DNA of 64,000 bases from a virus: positions 1-64,000 of the IMG/VR virus record IMGVR_UViG_3300007640_000030. One strand, 5' to 3'. Position 1 is the stretch's first letter; each line of letters begins with the position of its first letter. The position numbers and the translations under genes are program-made. Positions 24,117 through 31,204 of the stretch are shown one piece after another. The notes below the pieces were generated by a model. That model ran no database searches. It was given only the letters and a program-made list of their open reading frames with translations, and was not told the origin of the DNA.

Positions 24117-24146
24117 ATTATATAACAGTAGGGCGTCTTCTGTCAA
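24117..24146 (-). promoter_or_regulatory. Early promoter of gene 43
   Basis: TTGACA (24146-24141), 18 nt, TATAAT (24122-24117). The leader to ATG 24090 is about 20 nt and contains AAGGCG. Confidence 0.8.
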
Positions 24147-24943
24147 GGGATAACTTTAAATTGATCTGAACGAGTCCAAGGTTGTTCTATGTGTATGTCT
24201 GGATAACCATGATGGTCCTGAGTCACGGCGAGAGACTTAGACACCATCTGCGTTGTCGGGTTTTTGACTGACTGCATTGGATCGGGGTCACGGTGATTGT
24301 ATGGTAAATGTATGTCTCTACCAAAATACAAGGTGTCTCCGTTAGACCAAGGGTGGATGATGTAGTTCTCAGGTATACGACTCTTATCTTGTTTTGACAA
24401 GAAGTGATCAACGTAGTTCTTGAATAGTCTCTCTAGTACACCATAAGGACCACAGTTAATCCAGAACTTTTGTTCGGTTAGTAGTCTGTACTGCCACGCT
24501 GCACAAAACGGTTTGAAGGTATAACACCCCATGAACAAACCTATGTTTGCGTAGATTATATTTTTTGCGTGAATGTACGTGAGTAGGTTGCGGAATTCGT
24601 TTTCATGTTGAGGCCATAGATACGTATCATGTTCCATAACTAGGAACCGTTCTCCGGTTGCACCTTGTTGACGCATCAACTCCCAGTGAGAACACATTCC
24701 CGCTTTCTCTGTTGGGGAATGATCTTGAGGTTGTTTCCCCGCATCCAGTCTGGCGAGGGATGGTCTCCAATCGTACTTCGCAACGTGTTCTTCGAAGTCA
24801 GGGTGTTCTGGAGTGATCGCATCAAACACGTTCCAGTCCAACGTGCCATCATCTATAAGGTTCTGAAAAGATAACTTACTGAGTTCGGCGTACTTCTCCG
24901 ATCTCTCATCACCCTTCATTACAATTTGGTATACCTTCATCAT
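24143..24943 (-). CDS. Glycosyltransferase family 25-like protein
   Basis: A 266-residue protein with LPS-type transferase features: MKVYQIVMKGDERS at the N-terminus, SPTEKAGMCSHWELMRQQ near residues 78-95 (like the GCxxSHxxL helix), and ERFLVMEHDTYLW (about 99-111), where EHD stands for the metal-binding E-D-D/DxD motif. Family 25 enzymes add galactose or related sugars to lipopolysaccharide. The single-base variation in the acidic motif makes activity uncertain. It lies downstream of Hsp20 and upstream of gene 43. A GC hairpin precedes its start. Confidence 0.65.
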   Translation of the reverse strand: MMKVYQIVMKGDERSEKYAELSKLSFQNLIDDGTLDWNVFDAITPEHPDFEEHVAKYDWRPSLARLDAGKQPQDHSPTEKAGMCSHWELMRQQGATGERFLVMEHDTYLWPQHENEFRNLLTYIHAKNIIYANIGLFMGCYTFKPFCAAWQYRLLTEQKFWINCGPYGVLERLFKNYVDHFLSKQDKSRIPENYIIHPWSNGDTLYFGRDIHLPYNHRDPDPMQSVKNPTTQMVSKSLAVTQDHHGYPDIHIEQPWTRSDQFKVIP

Positions 24944-24954
24944 TCCTCACGAGT

Positions 24955-24981
24955 GGGGGGACTTTCACCCCCCTGTCTTTT
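24955..24981 (+). terminator. GC hairpin with T-run facing plus-ward
   Basis: GGGGGG (24955-24960), 7-nt loop, CCCCCC (24968-24973), then TGTCTTTTT. As a terminator it works only for plus-strand transcription, yet no plus-strand gene ends here. On the minus strand it is a leader hairpin before 24143..24943. Confidence 0.45.
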
Positions 24982-25073
24982 TATACTAGGGGCTGGAAAG
25001 CCGTGACCATGATTGCGACTACCCACAAACACATCACTGCCTCACCGACCCGTTCTACTAGGTCAGTTTTCAT
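24981..25073 (-). CDS. Membrane microprotein, 30 aa
   Basis: ATG 25073 to TAA 24981, with AGGAG 6 nt upstream of the start, an excellent ribosome site. The peptide begins MKTDLVERVGEAVMCLWVVA and ends in a hydrophobic stretch, one likely membrane helix. It lies directly below the Hsp20 gene, which ends at 25093. The strong ribosome site and position argue that it is translated; function unknown. Confidence 0.5.
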   Translation of the reverse strand: MKTDLVERVGEAVMCLWVVAIMVTAFQPLV

Positions 25074-25092
25074 AATTTTCTCCTCGTTAGAT

Positions 25093-25509
25093 TTATGAAA
25101 TATCGATCTTACGAGGTCTCTTCTCTTCGGGAAGTTCAAACTTCAACTGGATAGACAGGATTCCGTCCGTCAAAGAAGCACCGTCAACAAAGACGTATTC
25201 TGACAGTCTAAACACTCTCTTGAACTTCTTCTGCGAGATACCTTTATGTAGGTATTCACGTTCAGCAGGAACTTCCTGTTGACCAGTTACGGTCAATGTC
25301 CGTTCGTCCTGTTCGATCTCCAAATCGTCCAAAGTAAACCCTGCACATGCGACTTCGATTAGATAATCGTCATCAGATACCTTCACTATATTGTGAGGTG
25401 GGTACGTATCAGTAGCGTGTTTGGCAACCCAATCAAGTTCTTGAAACAGGTGGTCAAACCCCACAAAAGATGCACGAGGGAAGAGCGTATTCGCTTTAAG
25501 ATTAGTCAT
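25093..25509 (-). CDS. Small heat-shock protein Hsp20
   Basis: A 138-residue alpha-crystallin-domain chaperone. YPPHNIVKVSDDDYLIEVA opens the domain, followed by GFTLDDLEIEQDERTLTVTG, then FKRVFRLSEYVFVDGASLTD and the closing GILSIQLKFELPEE. Hsp20 genes are common in marine T4-like phages and may help protein folding during infection or virion assembly. An early promoter (25594-25622) lies about 85 nt upstream. Confidence 0.9.
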   Translation of the reverse strand: MTNLKANTLFPRASFVGFDHLFQELDWVAKHATDTYPPHNIVKVSDDDYLIEVACAGFTLDDLEIEQDERTLTVTGQQEVPAEREYLHKGISQKKFKRVFRLSEYVFVDGASLTDGILSIQLKFELPEEKRPRKIDIS

Positions 25510-25575
25510 GTTGTATCTCCTTTTTTAAGCAAGACTAATGTACACCGGACTATCCGCATGTACACTGCTATATAT

Positions 25576-25583
25576 ACTAAATA
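25576..25583 (+). promoter_or_regulatory. Late-type promoter box (ACTAAATA)
   Basis: Plus-strand ACTAAATA, 39 nt before ATG 25622 of the orphan plus gene. It matches the box at 10810-10817 on the other strand. Confidence 0.45.
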
Positions 25584-25593
25584 GTATTGCAAA

Positions 25594-25622
25594 ACTATAA
25601 CACAACGAGGATTTTTTGTCAA
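25594..25622 (-). promoter_or_regulatory. Early promoter of the Hsp20 gene
   Basis: TTGACA (25622-25617), 17 nt, TATAGT (25599-25594) on the minus strand. Its -35 box overlaps the start codon of the divergent plus-strand gene at 25622. Confidence 0.75.
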
Positions 25623-26191
25623 TGCCCCAACCGAAAAAATATACATTCAATAACATGCATGGTCTAGTGGATAGTGGTGCATCCCTTTACGCACTAGACA
25701 GTAGTCCGGGCTCAACTGGTAAAGGTAAGTCTCTTATGTGGGATTCTGACAAGGGAACTATGTCTTGGCAAAATCCTCCCATCCAAGTTGCAGTACCCCG
25801 TCAAATGGGTTGGGTCAATGTCGATATTAATGGTGTTCAGGTGATATCCGATACAATAACCTTTAGTGGTAAGACAGGAACCATTATAACGGGAACAAAA
25901 GACGAGAATGGTGGAACGCTTACTCTACAGGGTGGTGGATATGATTCTTTGACAAATATAGTAGACGGTGCAGTTTATATTACTACTACCGATTCGGACT
26001 TCACTATTGTTGGAGCGCCTCACTTATTGACATTAGTCGATTCGGATAGTACACACAGTATACCAACAACTCCCGTCAACGATTCGGACACCGACACGGA
26101 TACAGTCAGACTTCGTGTACTAGATAGGGTAGTAGTACCGTCTATCGCGTTTGTTCACAAAACGATAAACCCAGACGGATCGGATTACTAA
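25622..26191 (+). CDS. Orphan plus-strand protein, probably structural, 189 aa
   Basis: ATG 25622 is preferred; a TTG at 25616 is closer to the GAGG ribosome site. The protein begins MPQPKKYTFNNMHGLVDSGA and has KSLMWDSDKGTMSW near residue 40. The rest is beta-prone, rich in Thr, Asp, Gly and Ser, without Cys or catalytic motifs. This composition resembles phage fibre or decoration proteins. It is the only plus gene between 1 and 43900 and has a late-type box upstream. Its stop overlaps the stop of the converging minus gene by 3 nt. Family not recognised. Confidence 0.6.
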   Translation: MPQPKKYTFNNMHGLVDSGASLYALDSSPGSTGKGKSLMWDSDKGTMSWQNPPIQVAVPRQMGWVNVDINGVQVISDTITFSGKTGTIITGTKDENGGTLTLQGGGYDSLTNIVDGAVYITTTDSDFTIVGAPHLLTLVDSDSTHSIPTTPVNDSDTDTDTVRLRVLDRVVVPSIAFVHKTINPDGSDY

Positions 26192-26727
26192 AAGTATATC
26201 GCTGGGTCCGGATCCCCTTCTACACCGAACGAGAACGTACAACGACTTGTTCTTGGAAGAACTTGGTGATGGGTTCCTCTTGGTAACCAGACGTAATCGC
26301 CAGGCGAGAAGTCGAACTCCTCATCGTTGTTGTGTCCTTCGACACGAAGTCCCACGGTTCCAATAACTTGTACTAAAAACACGTCCATAGAATCCTTATG
26401 CCAAGGATAACTATCCGACTCTTGACCGAATCCAGTAAACGCAATGTTGGTGATTTTTCTTTTGTCTCCATGCAGAGAGAAAGTCTCAGTCATCTGATCG
26501 ACAATCTCTTTTGCAAATTCAGGAGCGGAAGGTCTCAGATGAAAACTGTTAAGACCAATACGGAACTTCGTACTGTTAGAATCTATCATTTCTTGAGGAT
26601 GCCAGTCTAACAGATCCATATGTTGGTTCCAGTCATACGCCTCAGCGAGACCCTCATCCAACTTACCAAAGAACGGGGTTTTAGATGCAATGTACTCATC
26701 CTTACCCTCAAATATATCAACTTTCAT
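26188..26727 (-). CDS. Cupin / JmjC-like oxygenase-type protein, 179 aa
   Basis: The core reads SYPWHKDSMDVFLVQVIGTV (about residues 109-128) with a His-x-Asp pair, then FDFSPGDYVWLPRGTHHQVL (about 138-157) with the distal His. That is the double-stranded beta-helix order of cupin-type iron enzymes (JmjC or 2-oxoglutarate oxygenases). ATG 26727 (MKVDIFEG) is chosen; ATG 26745 with a GGAAGG site is possible and adds six residues. It overlaps the upstream microgene. The substrate is unknown; ribosomal-protein or nucleotide hydroxylation are possibilities. Confidence 0.65.
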   Translation of the reverse strand: MKVDIFEGKDEYIASKTPFFGKLDEGLAEAYDWNQHMDLLDWHPQEMIDSNSTKFRIGLNSFHLRPSAPEFAKEIVDQMTETFSLHGDKRKITNIAFTGFGQESDSYPWHKDSMDVFLVQVIGTVGLRVEGHNNDEEFDFSPGDYVWLPRGTHHQVLPRTSRCTFSFGVEGDPDPAIYF

Positions 26728-26830
26728 TACCATACTCTCTTTCATGTACGACCTTCCATGAGTAGTAGAAGGTTATTCCACCAAACACCATAGGACACAT
26801 GAACACCGCCAACAGGCCAACTAATCCCAT
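26717..26830 (-). CDS. Membrane microprotein, 37 aa
   Basis: ATG 26830 overlaps the stop of regA (TAATG), and its TGA lies 8 nt inside the next gene. The peptide starts MGLVGLLAVFMCPMVFGGIT, a membrane helix, and ends in a charged tail (WKVVHEREYGNES). Tight coupling to regA supports translation. Function unknown. Confidence 0.5.
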   Translation of the reverse strand: MGLVGLLAVFMCPMVFGGITFYYSWKVVHEREYGNES

Positions 26831-27201
26831 TACTTGTTTCCGATATTGTACTTAGGACACAACTCCCATTCGTCCTTATCCTTAAAACCAATAATTTTGA
26901 TCTGTCTCATTGGTGCACAATCTTGTGCGACTTCCCTGTTGTGAATATCTACGAGTCCCCAGTCCTGCAATAGAGTTGCGATTGTGTTTCTTCGTTGCAC
27001 GTCTGTCAACTCTAGATTAGACTTCTTACCGTCTAACATAAACAGTTCCTTGAAATGTACGATAAAGTACCTACCCTGTTTGTGTAGAATGTGGCAGGAC
27101 TGAAACAACCTCTTTTCTTTACGAGACGCTACTCCAATGCGGGTCAAGGTTTCTCTCACTTTCAAAAAGTCATCTGGTTCCCTCAGAGTGACTTCCAACA
27201 T
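26830..27201 (-). CDS. regA: RegA translational repressor of early genes
   Basis: RegA binds early phage mRNAs near their start codons and blocks translation. From ATG 27201 the protein (MLEVTLREPDDFLKVRETLT) lines up with the start of T4 RegA and gives 123 residues (T4 has 122). KRLFQSCHILHKQGRYFIVH is the most conserved block, and the C-terminal CPKYNIGNK matches the T4 end closely. A GTG at 27240 would add 13 residues. It follows gp62 as in T4. Confidence 0.9.
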   Translation of the reverse strand: MLEVTLREPDDFLKVRETLTRIGVASRKEKRLFQSCHILHKQGRYFIVHFKELFMLDGKKSNLELTDVQRRNTIATLLQDWGLVDIHNREVAQDCAPMRQIKIIGFKDKDEWELCPKYNIGNK

Positions 27202-27226
27202 TTTCGTTGGATTCCATTCGACTAAC

Positions 27227-27625
27227 TTATTTTCTTCCACCTTTATTCACCTTATTTTTTATAAACTCTAGTTGTTGGGAAGACAGTAAGGGTATTACTT
27301 GGCGGGCTTTCTCATCGTTGTAGCCATAATACTCTTTGATTACTTCCACGTCATTGTAAGTGGTTGGTTTAACCCACTTAGAGAAACGTTTTCGTTTCCT
27401 AACGATATTTATAAAAAAGTCATATTGTAGACGGTTGTCAATATGATGGTGAATGTTCATCGCATTCGCAAGACCAACCGTGTCTTGAAAGTACGACAGT
27501 GTACGGTTTACTACGAAGGGTACGTACTGCTTCTCTTCGTCTGTTCCTATCATGAGGTTTTTCTTGGTAGTGTTGATACTATTCAAGAAATCAAACGGAC
27601 TAATCTTCTGTCCATCCATAATCAT
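27227..27625 (-). CDS. 62: Clamp loader small subunit gp62
   Basis: gp62 and gp44 form the clamp loader that opens gp45 on DNA. SPFDFLNSINTTKKNLM at the N-terminus, VPFVVNRTLSYFQDTVGLAN in the middle and RLQYDFFINIVRKRKRFSKW after it are the typical gp62 blocks. Length 132 is short compared with T4 (187) but usual for the marine group. A perfect promoter sits 21 to 49 nt upstream. It overlaps the sulfotransferase gene by 26 nt and precedes regA. Confidence 0.88.
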   Translation of the reverse strand: MIMDGQKISPFDFLNSINTTKKNLMIGTDEEKQYVPFVVNRTLSYFQDTVGLANAMNIHHHIDNRLQYDFFINIVRKRKRFSKWVKPTTYNDVEVIKEYYGYNDEKARQVIPLLSSQQLEFIKNKVNKGGRK

Positions 27626-28361
27626 AATCCTCTTCGTAAATACGCATTATACGTTTTTTCTGGTCTGGTGTCAAGAGTTCAACGCCTCCAAACCATTGAC
27701 CGGATGTATAGTTCGAATGTATCTTATCAATCTTTCTACTGCACTTGGTTTCGGTTCTGAGCCATTCCATCATCCGTTTGAAATCACTCATACTCCAAAT
27801 CTTGTTATACTGACCACGGTTACCGTGAAAGTATGTCTGCGTAAAGAAGTGTGAGTTATGTATTTCACCAGTCCACACACCGTCTATAATATCATCCAAA
27901 GAATCTGGAAGTGGGTTTACATCTGAGAGTCTCGACAAACGTTCTAGTTGTTCGACAGTTAATGACTTCGAAGTTGACAACATCTCCGCCGAGCTCGCAT
28001 ACTCAGTCTTGATATACTCACATGCGGACATGAACCTTTTGATGGGATCTCTTGAAACACAAGTTTTGTAACTGTCCTTACGAAAAGGTAAGTCTGGTTT
28101 ATGTCCATGTTTCTTAATATCTTCCATCCTCCAAACTTTCGTACCCATAGTCAGACTCACACGATCAGACTGATCTTGTGGGACACCGTAGACATACAAC
28201 ATAGCCCACTTCAAACTACTCATACCATTCTTAGGACATATCCTAACATCGATGTTGTTTGGGAAGTACAAGACATTTTCTATGGGGGTCATCGTTCCCC
28301 TGAGGCGATGCCGCAGAACCTTTCTCAGTTCTTTTGCATATAAATCATCTGCGGTTGTCAT
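27600..28361 (-). CDS. Sulfotransferase-like protein (family 2 type)
   Basis: PAPS-dependent sulfotransferase features: RICPKNGMSSLKWAMLYVYG near residues 40-59 matches the 5'-phosphosulfate loop (xPKxGxSSxK), and CVSRDPIKRFMSACEYI (about 100-116) matches the 3'-phosphate motif (xRDPxxRxxSx). The rest is helical with a basic C-terminus. Such enzymes sulfate carbohydrates or other acceptors. The gene is packed between dCMP deaminase (4-nt overlap) and gp62, so it is expressed with replication genes. Together with sugar genes nearby it suggests a modified surface glycan. Confidence 0.75.
   Translation of the reverse strand: MTTADDLYAKELRKVLRHRLRGTMTPIENVLYFPNNIDVRICPKNGMSSLKWAMLYVYGVPQDQSDRVSLTMGTKVWRMEDIKKHGHKPDLPFRKDSYKTCVSRDPIKRFMSACEYIKTEYASSAEMLSTSKSLTVEQLERLSRLSDVNPLPDSLDDIIDGVWTGEIHNSHFFTQTYFHGNRGQYNKIWSMSDFKRMMEWLRTETKCSRKIDKIHSNYTSGQWFGGVELLTPDQKKRIMRIYEEDYDYGWTED
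27646..27674 (-). promoter_or_regulatory. Perfect sigma70 promoter of gene 62
   Basis: TTGACA (27674-27669), 17 nt, TATAAT (27651-27646), 12/12, inside the 3' end of the sulfotransferase gene. The leader to ATG 27625 or 27619 is about 14 to 20 nt. Confidence 0.75.
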
Positions 28362-28780
28362 ATTTGGGTTACTTCTATATCACACTTTGAAAGAAACTTT
28401 AGACCCAGTTCTCCACGTGGATACTCGTTTCTCCAAAACACTTTCGATATTCCAGACTGGTAGATAAGTTTTGCACAGTCCAAACAGGGGGCAACCGTAG
28501 TATACAAGGATGCGTTTTCACAAGACTCGTTACTACGGGCGACCTTTGCAATTGCATTGGTCTCTGCATGTAACACTTCGGGTTTGGTTCTCAGGATCGT
28601 CGGTTCTGCATCAAGACCATACTCACAGTTATTATCCCAACCACTAGGCATACCATTATACCCGATAGACACGATGCGGTTGTCCTTCACAATAACACAA
28701 CCAACCTTCGCCCGTCTTGCAGACGAAAGGTTTGCGTAGACTTCCGCAGAGGTCATATGAGCAGCATCCCACTTATTCAT
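28358..28780 (-). CDS. cd: Deoxycytidylate (dCMP) deaminase
   Basis: A zinc deaminase converting dCMP to dUMP, which feeds thymidylate synthesis by ThyX. VLHAETNAIAKVA near residues 69-81 contains His-Ala-Glu, and TVAPCLDCAKLI (about 93-104) supplies the two Cys ligands. VGCVIVKDNRIVSIGYNGMP is the conserved N-terminal block. Length 140 is a little shorter than T4 Cd. It overlaps both neighbours by 4 nt. Confidence 0.93.
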   Translation of the reverse strand: MNKWDAAHMTSAEVYANLSSARRAKVGCVIVKDNRIVSIGYNGMPSGWDNNCEYGLDAEPTILRTKPEVLHAETNAIAKVARSNESCENASLYTTVAPCLDCAKLIYQSGISKVFWRNEYPRGELGLKFLSKCDIEVTQI

Positions 28781-28980
28781 TTTTCTTCCACTCCATATCT
28801 TATGTACTTATACCAAACACGTTCGTGTCCGTAGTACAATCCGAATTTTAATACTAGGTCTACAAAGAATACCGCTCCGATTGCGGACGGGGGTAGACCG
28901 AACATCCATGCAATCAATGCGGTTGTAGTACTAGCGATTATCCTCCAAGTTACTGCCTTAGTCAGGTGTCTCTTCTTCAA
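28777..28980 (-). CDS. DUF2061 membrane protein, 67 aa
   Basis: MKKRHLTKAVTWRIIASTTT opens the protein and FVDLVLKFGLYYGHERVWYK closes it; this pattern (KaxxWRxxxxxxT ... KxxxYYxHERxW) is the DUF2061 signature. Two short hydrophobic segments (about 9-26 and 30-48) suggest membrane insertion. The family is widespread in marine bacteria and phages and has no known role. It overlaps the MazG-like gene by 23 nt and dCMP deaminase by 4 nt. Confidence 0.8.
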   Translation of the reverse strand: MKKRHLTKAVTWRIIASTTTALIAWMFGLPPSAIGAVFFVDLVLKFGLYYGHERVWYKYIRYGVEEK

Positions 28981-29386
28981 GACCCAATGCCTCCCTTATC
29001 TTCGGGGGGAAGTAACTATCCGGTTTCATGACTTTACCAGTTTCGGGATTTTTAATCAACTTACCTTCGACCACTTTACTCATGTTGGATTGGAATACCG
29101 CCTCCCACACTTTATAGAAATCTATACCCAGAGTACTGGATAAACCCATCAATACCCACACCGTATCTGCGATACCATCCGCAACCTCAACGATGTCTTG
29201 ATTCGCAAACGCTTCTTTGATTTCATTGAACTCTTCTTCAACCAGATCCATGTAGAGTCTAGACTGATCCTCTTCGAACATCATCTCAGGGTTTTGGGGT
29301 AACTCATACCGCATGGGTTGTTCTGCCGCCATCATGAAGACATCAACGTCTTCTTGGGGACTAAACCCTTTCTTATCTTCTACCAA
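28958..29386 (-). CDS. MazG-like nucleotide pyrophosphohydrolase
   Basis: All-alpha NTP-PPase family pattern: DLVEEEFNEIKEAFANQDIV near residues 47-66 gives the ExxE(E) metal motif, and VEVADGIADTVWVLMGLS (about 66-83) gives the ExxD motif. The C-terminal KNPETGKVMKPDSYFPP is seen in phage MazG-like proteins. Such enzymes hydrolyse NTPs or may lower (p)ppGpp. The start is TTG 29386 overlapping the upstream stop; ATG 29335 is an alternative but would remove conserved sequence. Confidence 0.8.
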   Translation of the reverse strand: MVEDKKGFSPQEDVDVFMMAAEQPMRYELPQNPEMMFEEDQSRLYMDLVEEEFNEIKEAFANQDIVEVADGIADTVWVLMGLSSTLGIDFYKVWEAVFQSNMSKVVEGKLIKNPETGKVMKPDSYFPPKIREALGLEEETPD

Positions 29387-29538
29387 TGTCTTAACACTCC
29401 ACTTATAATGAAACAGTTAGTCGCAACGGCTTGCAGTATTAGGATGGTTCTCACCCAAGCGACTGCATCCGATTCTTCGTCTGTACTCCCAGACTTTTCT
29501 CCAAGAGCCTTAAACCAAATTCTCTTCATCTTGTCCAT
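29380..29538 (-). CDS. Small helical protein, 52 aa
   Basis: ATG 29538 to TAG 29380. It begins MDKMKRIWFKALGEKSGSTD and continues with SDAVAWVRTILILQAVATNC, a hydrophobic helix. It overlaps both the PsiE-like gene (29 nt) and the MazG-like gene. I recall similar small proteins next to mazG in cyanophage-like genomes. Function unknown. Confidence 0.55.
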   Translation of the reverse strand: MDKMKRIWFKALGEKSGSTDEESDAVAWVRTILILQAVATNCFIISGVLRHW

Positions 29539-29932
29539 CACGAATCCTCATCTTTTCTAAACTGAGTTTGTCCTTTAGTGACATCAAGTATGCCGCAGCA
29601 GATAGAATTAGAATCGCCCCACCCTCAGCGAGTAGTTGCATCTCCTGCATCTCCTTACTATGTAGGATGATTAATCGACACAGTGCGGTAATCGCAATAA
29701 TGATAGGTAGGGTTACGGGAATACGTGTAGTACTATAGAACGCACCAACCATACCTAGAACCTCTGCGTAGATAAACAACATGAACAGATCTGACAGTTC
29801 AATTGACAGGTTCATGTACATACCATACAGGTATTGTATTGCAGCGCCAAAGGTGAGTGTACCTATAATACCCAATAAGACTTTCTCACTCCACTCCGTT
29901 GTCCAGTGCAAATTTCTATCAAACTTACTCAC
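29510..29932 (-). CDS. PsiE-like membrane protein
   Basis: A 140-residue protein with four hydrophobic segments (about 19-40, 45-63, 67-88, 98-115). The central LFIYAEVLGMVGAFYSTTRI and the following PVTLPIIIAITALCRLIILH match the PsiE (phosphate-starvation-inducible) family. The C-terminus is charged and cytoplasmic. Marine phages often carry phosphate-stress genes, but the role of PsiE is not established. It overlaps its neighbours by 8 and 29 nt. Confidence 0.8.
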   Translation of the reverse strand: MSKFDRNLHWTTEWSEKVLLGIIGTLTFGAAIQYLYGMYMNLSIELSDLFMLFIYAEVLGMVGAFYSTTRIPVTLPIIIAITALCRLIILHSKEMQEMQLLAEGGAILILSAAAYLMSLKDKLSLEKMRIRDGQDEENLV

Positions 29933-30185
29933 GTAGATTCTCTCCTCTAGAATTCCTATCTAGATCGAAACATTCTGTAAAGGTATCCCACAACCTTTGA
30001 AAACGAATCTCATAAAGTTCCTTGATACCAAGATACTTGTTACACATAGCATCCGCAACATCAGGTGGTATATGTTCCCACTTAGGACTGTCCATAAAAT
30101 GTTCGGTCACCATATTAATATCTTCGGTGACATTCCAACATTCCATGATAGATTGTTCTAAATCAAATCGATCTTTACTCATCAT
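29925..30185 (-). CDS. Hypothetical acidic helical protein, 86 aa
   Basis: A helical acidic protein (MSKDRFDLEQSIMECWNVTE, later IPPDVADAMCNKYLGIKELY). It overlaps the gp44 stop with ATGA (4 nt) and the PsiE-like start by 8 nt. I recall a gene of this size following gp44 in cyanophage-like genomes, but no function. Four Cys and three Trp give no clear metal site. Confidence 0.65.
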   Translation of the reverse strand: MMSKDRFDLEQSIMECWNVTEDINMVTEHFMDSPKWEHIPPDVADAMCNKYLGIKELYEIRFQRLWDTFTECFDLDRNSRGENLRE

Positions 30186-31120
30186 TTAATCTCCACGTTT
30201 GCCATGATCTCAGTCATACAGGCGACTAGGTTAAGTTCATGATCTGCCACGAACGCATTCTTGTATTGATAATCAGCGAGGATCAATACGAGTTGTGGAA
30301 TAGACTGTGGTGCAACATATTCGTTCATCAAGTCATAGATCCCACGAAACACTGCGGCGGGTTCTACGTCCATGTTGTTGACCACCCATGACCGCATGGT
30401 CTTGAAGTTCTTCTCTTTGAGGGAACGGAACAAGAGACTGTAGTTCTCATTTGCGTCATTAATGATAACTGTAGTTTCCAGTTGACCAGAGATAGAGTGA
30501 CGTTGCAACTCATTGAGTACACGTCTCCAGTCTGGAGAGTGACGCATGATAACTTGTGCGAGAGTATCCTTGTTATAGGCGACACCCTCAGTCTTGAGGA
30601 TATCATCCGCACGTCTCATGAACTCCGAACAGAGTTGCGCCTGAACCTTCTTGTTGAAGTTAAACTCGTAATTAGAACAACGAGAGTGTAGGGGTTCGAT
30701 GACACGGTTCTTGAAGTTACAGGTCAGGATGAACCGACAGTTAGAAGAGAACTCTTCGATGAACCCACGGAGTGCGGGTTGTGTTGATTGAGGATTGAGG
30801 TAATCTGCCTCGTCTAGAATGACAACCTTGTACCCACCACTCAGAGATATGGAAGATGCAAACTGTTTAATCTTCCCACGAAGGGTATCGATGTTCCCCT
30901 CCTCGCTACCATTGATGACGATGTAATCGAGTCCAAGTTCATCACATATTGCACGTGCGACAGTGGTCTTACCAGTACCAGCAGTGCCAGAGAACAACAT
31001 GTTAGGAATTTCACCGCCCGCAACTACCTTGGTAAATACTTGTTTGAGTTCAGACGGAAGGATCGTGTCAGAGACAGTTCGAGGACGATACTTCTCAACC
31101 CAGAGGAATTCATCACGCAT
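30182..31120 (-). CDS. 44: Clamp loader ATPase subunit gp44
   Basis: AAA+ ATPase that, with gp62, loads the gp45 clamp. FLWVEKYRPRTVSDTILP is the RFC-type N-terminus, Walker A is FSGTAGTGKTTVARAI near residues 43-58, Walker B is VVILDEADYLN (about 98-108), and a sensor region lies near FILTCNFKNRVIEP with Ser-Arg-Cys (SRCSNYEF) as the arginine-finger motif. 312 residues against 319 in T4. A strong early promoter precedes it. Confidence 0.96.
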   Translation of the reverse strand: MRDEFLWVEKYRPRTVSDTILPSELKQVFTKVVAGGEIPNMLFSGTAGTGKTTVARAICDELGLDYIVINGSEEGNIDTLRGKIKQFASSISLSGGYKVVILDEADYLNPQSTQPALRGFIEEFSSNCRFILTCNFKNRVIEPLHSRCSNYEFNFNKKVQAQLCSEFMRRADDILKTEGVAYNKDTLAQVIMRHSPDWRRVLNELQRHSISGQLETTVIINDANENYSLLFRSLKEKNFKTMRSWVVNNMDVEPAAVFRGIYDLMNEYVAPQSIPQLVLILADYQYKNAFVADHELNLVACMTEIMANVEIK

Positions 31121-31146
31121 ATAGGTTTCTCCATAATAAAAATCAC

Positions 31147-31175
31147 ATTGTACACCATACGGTACAATCTGTCAA
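31147..31175 (-). promoter_or_regulatory. Early promoter of gene 44
   Basis: TTGACA (31175-31170), 17 nt, TACAAT (31152-31147). The leader of about 20 nt holds GGAG 8 nt before ATG 31120. Confidence 0.8.
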
Positions 31176-31184
31176 GAAAAAGAA

Positions 31185-31200
31185 GGGGGCATTAGCCCCC
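31185..31200 (-). terminator. Intrinsic terminator after 31205..31468
   Basis: Minus strand: GGGGGC, 4-nt loop TAAT, GCCCCC, then TTCTTTTT. It ends the endolysin-side transcript immediately before the gene 44 promoter, separating the two units. Confidence 0.8.
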
Positions 31201-31204
31201 TTTC

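Noticed and set aside
23539-24153. Long plus-strand open frame of about 204 codons opposite gene 43
   Set aside because: It lies wholly antisense to the conserved exonuclease region of the DNA polymerase, has no ribosome site or family resemblance, and is a codon-bias shadow.
24955-24973. Terminator for the Hsp20 transcript (minus strand)
   Set aside because: On the minus strand the hairpin is followed by ACTCGTG, without a T-run, so it cannot be called a minus-strand intrinsic terminator.
27406-27413. TATAAATA box inside gene 62 on the minus strand
   Set aside because: It is within coding sequence, more than 200 nt from regA, an early gene; more likely a chance octamer.
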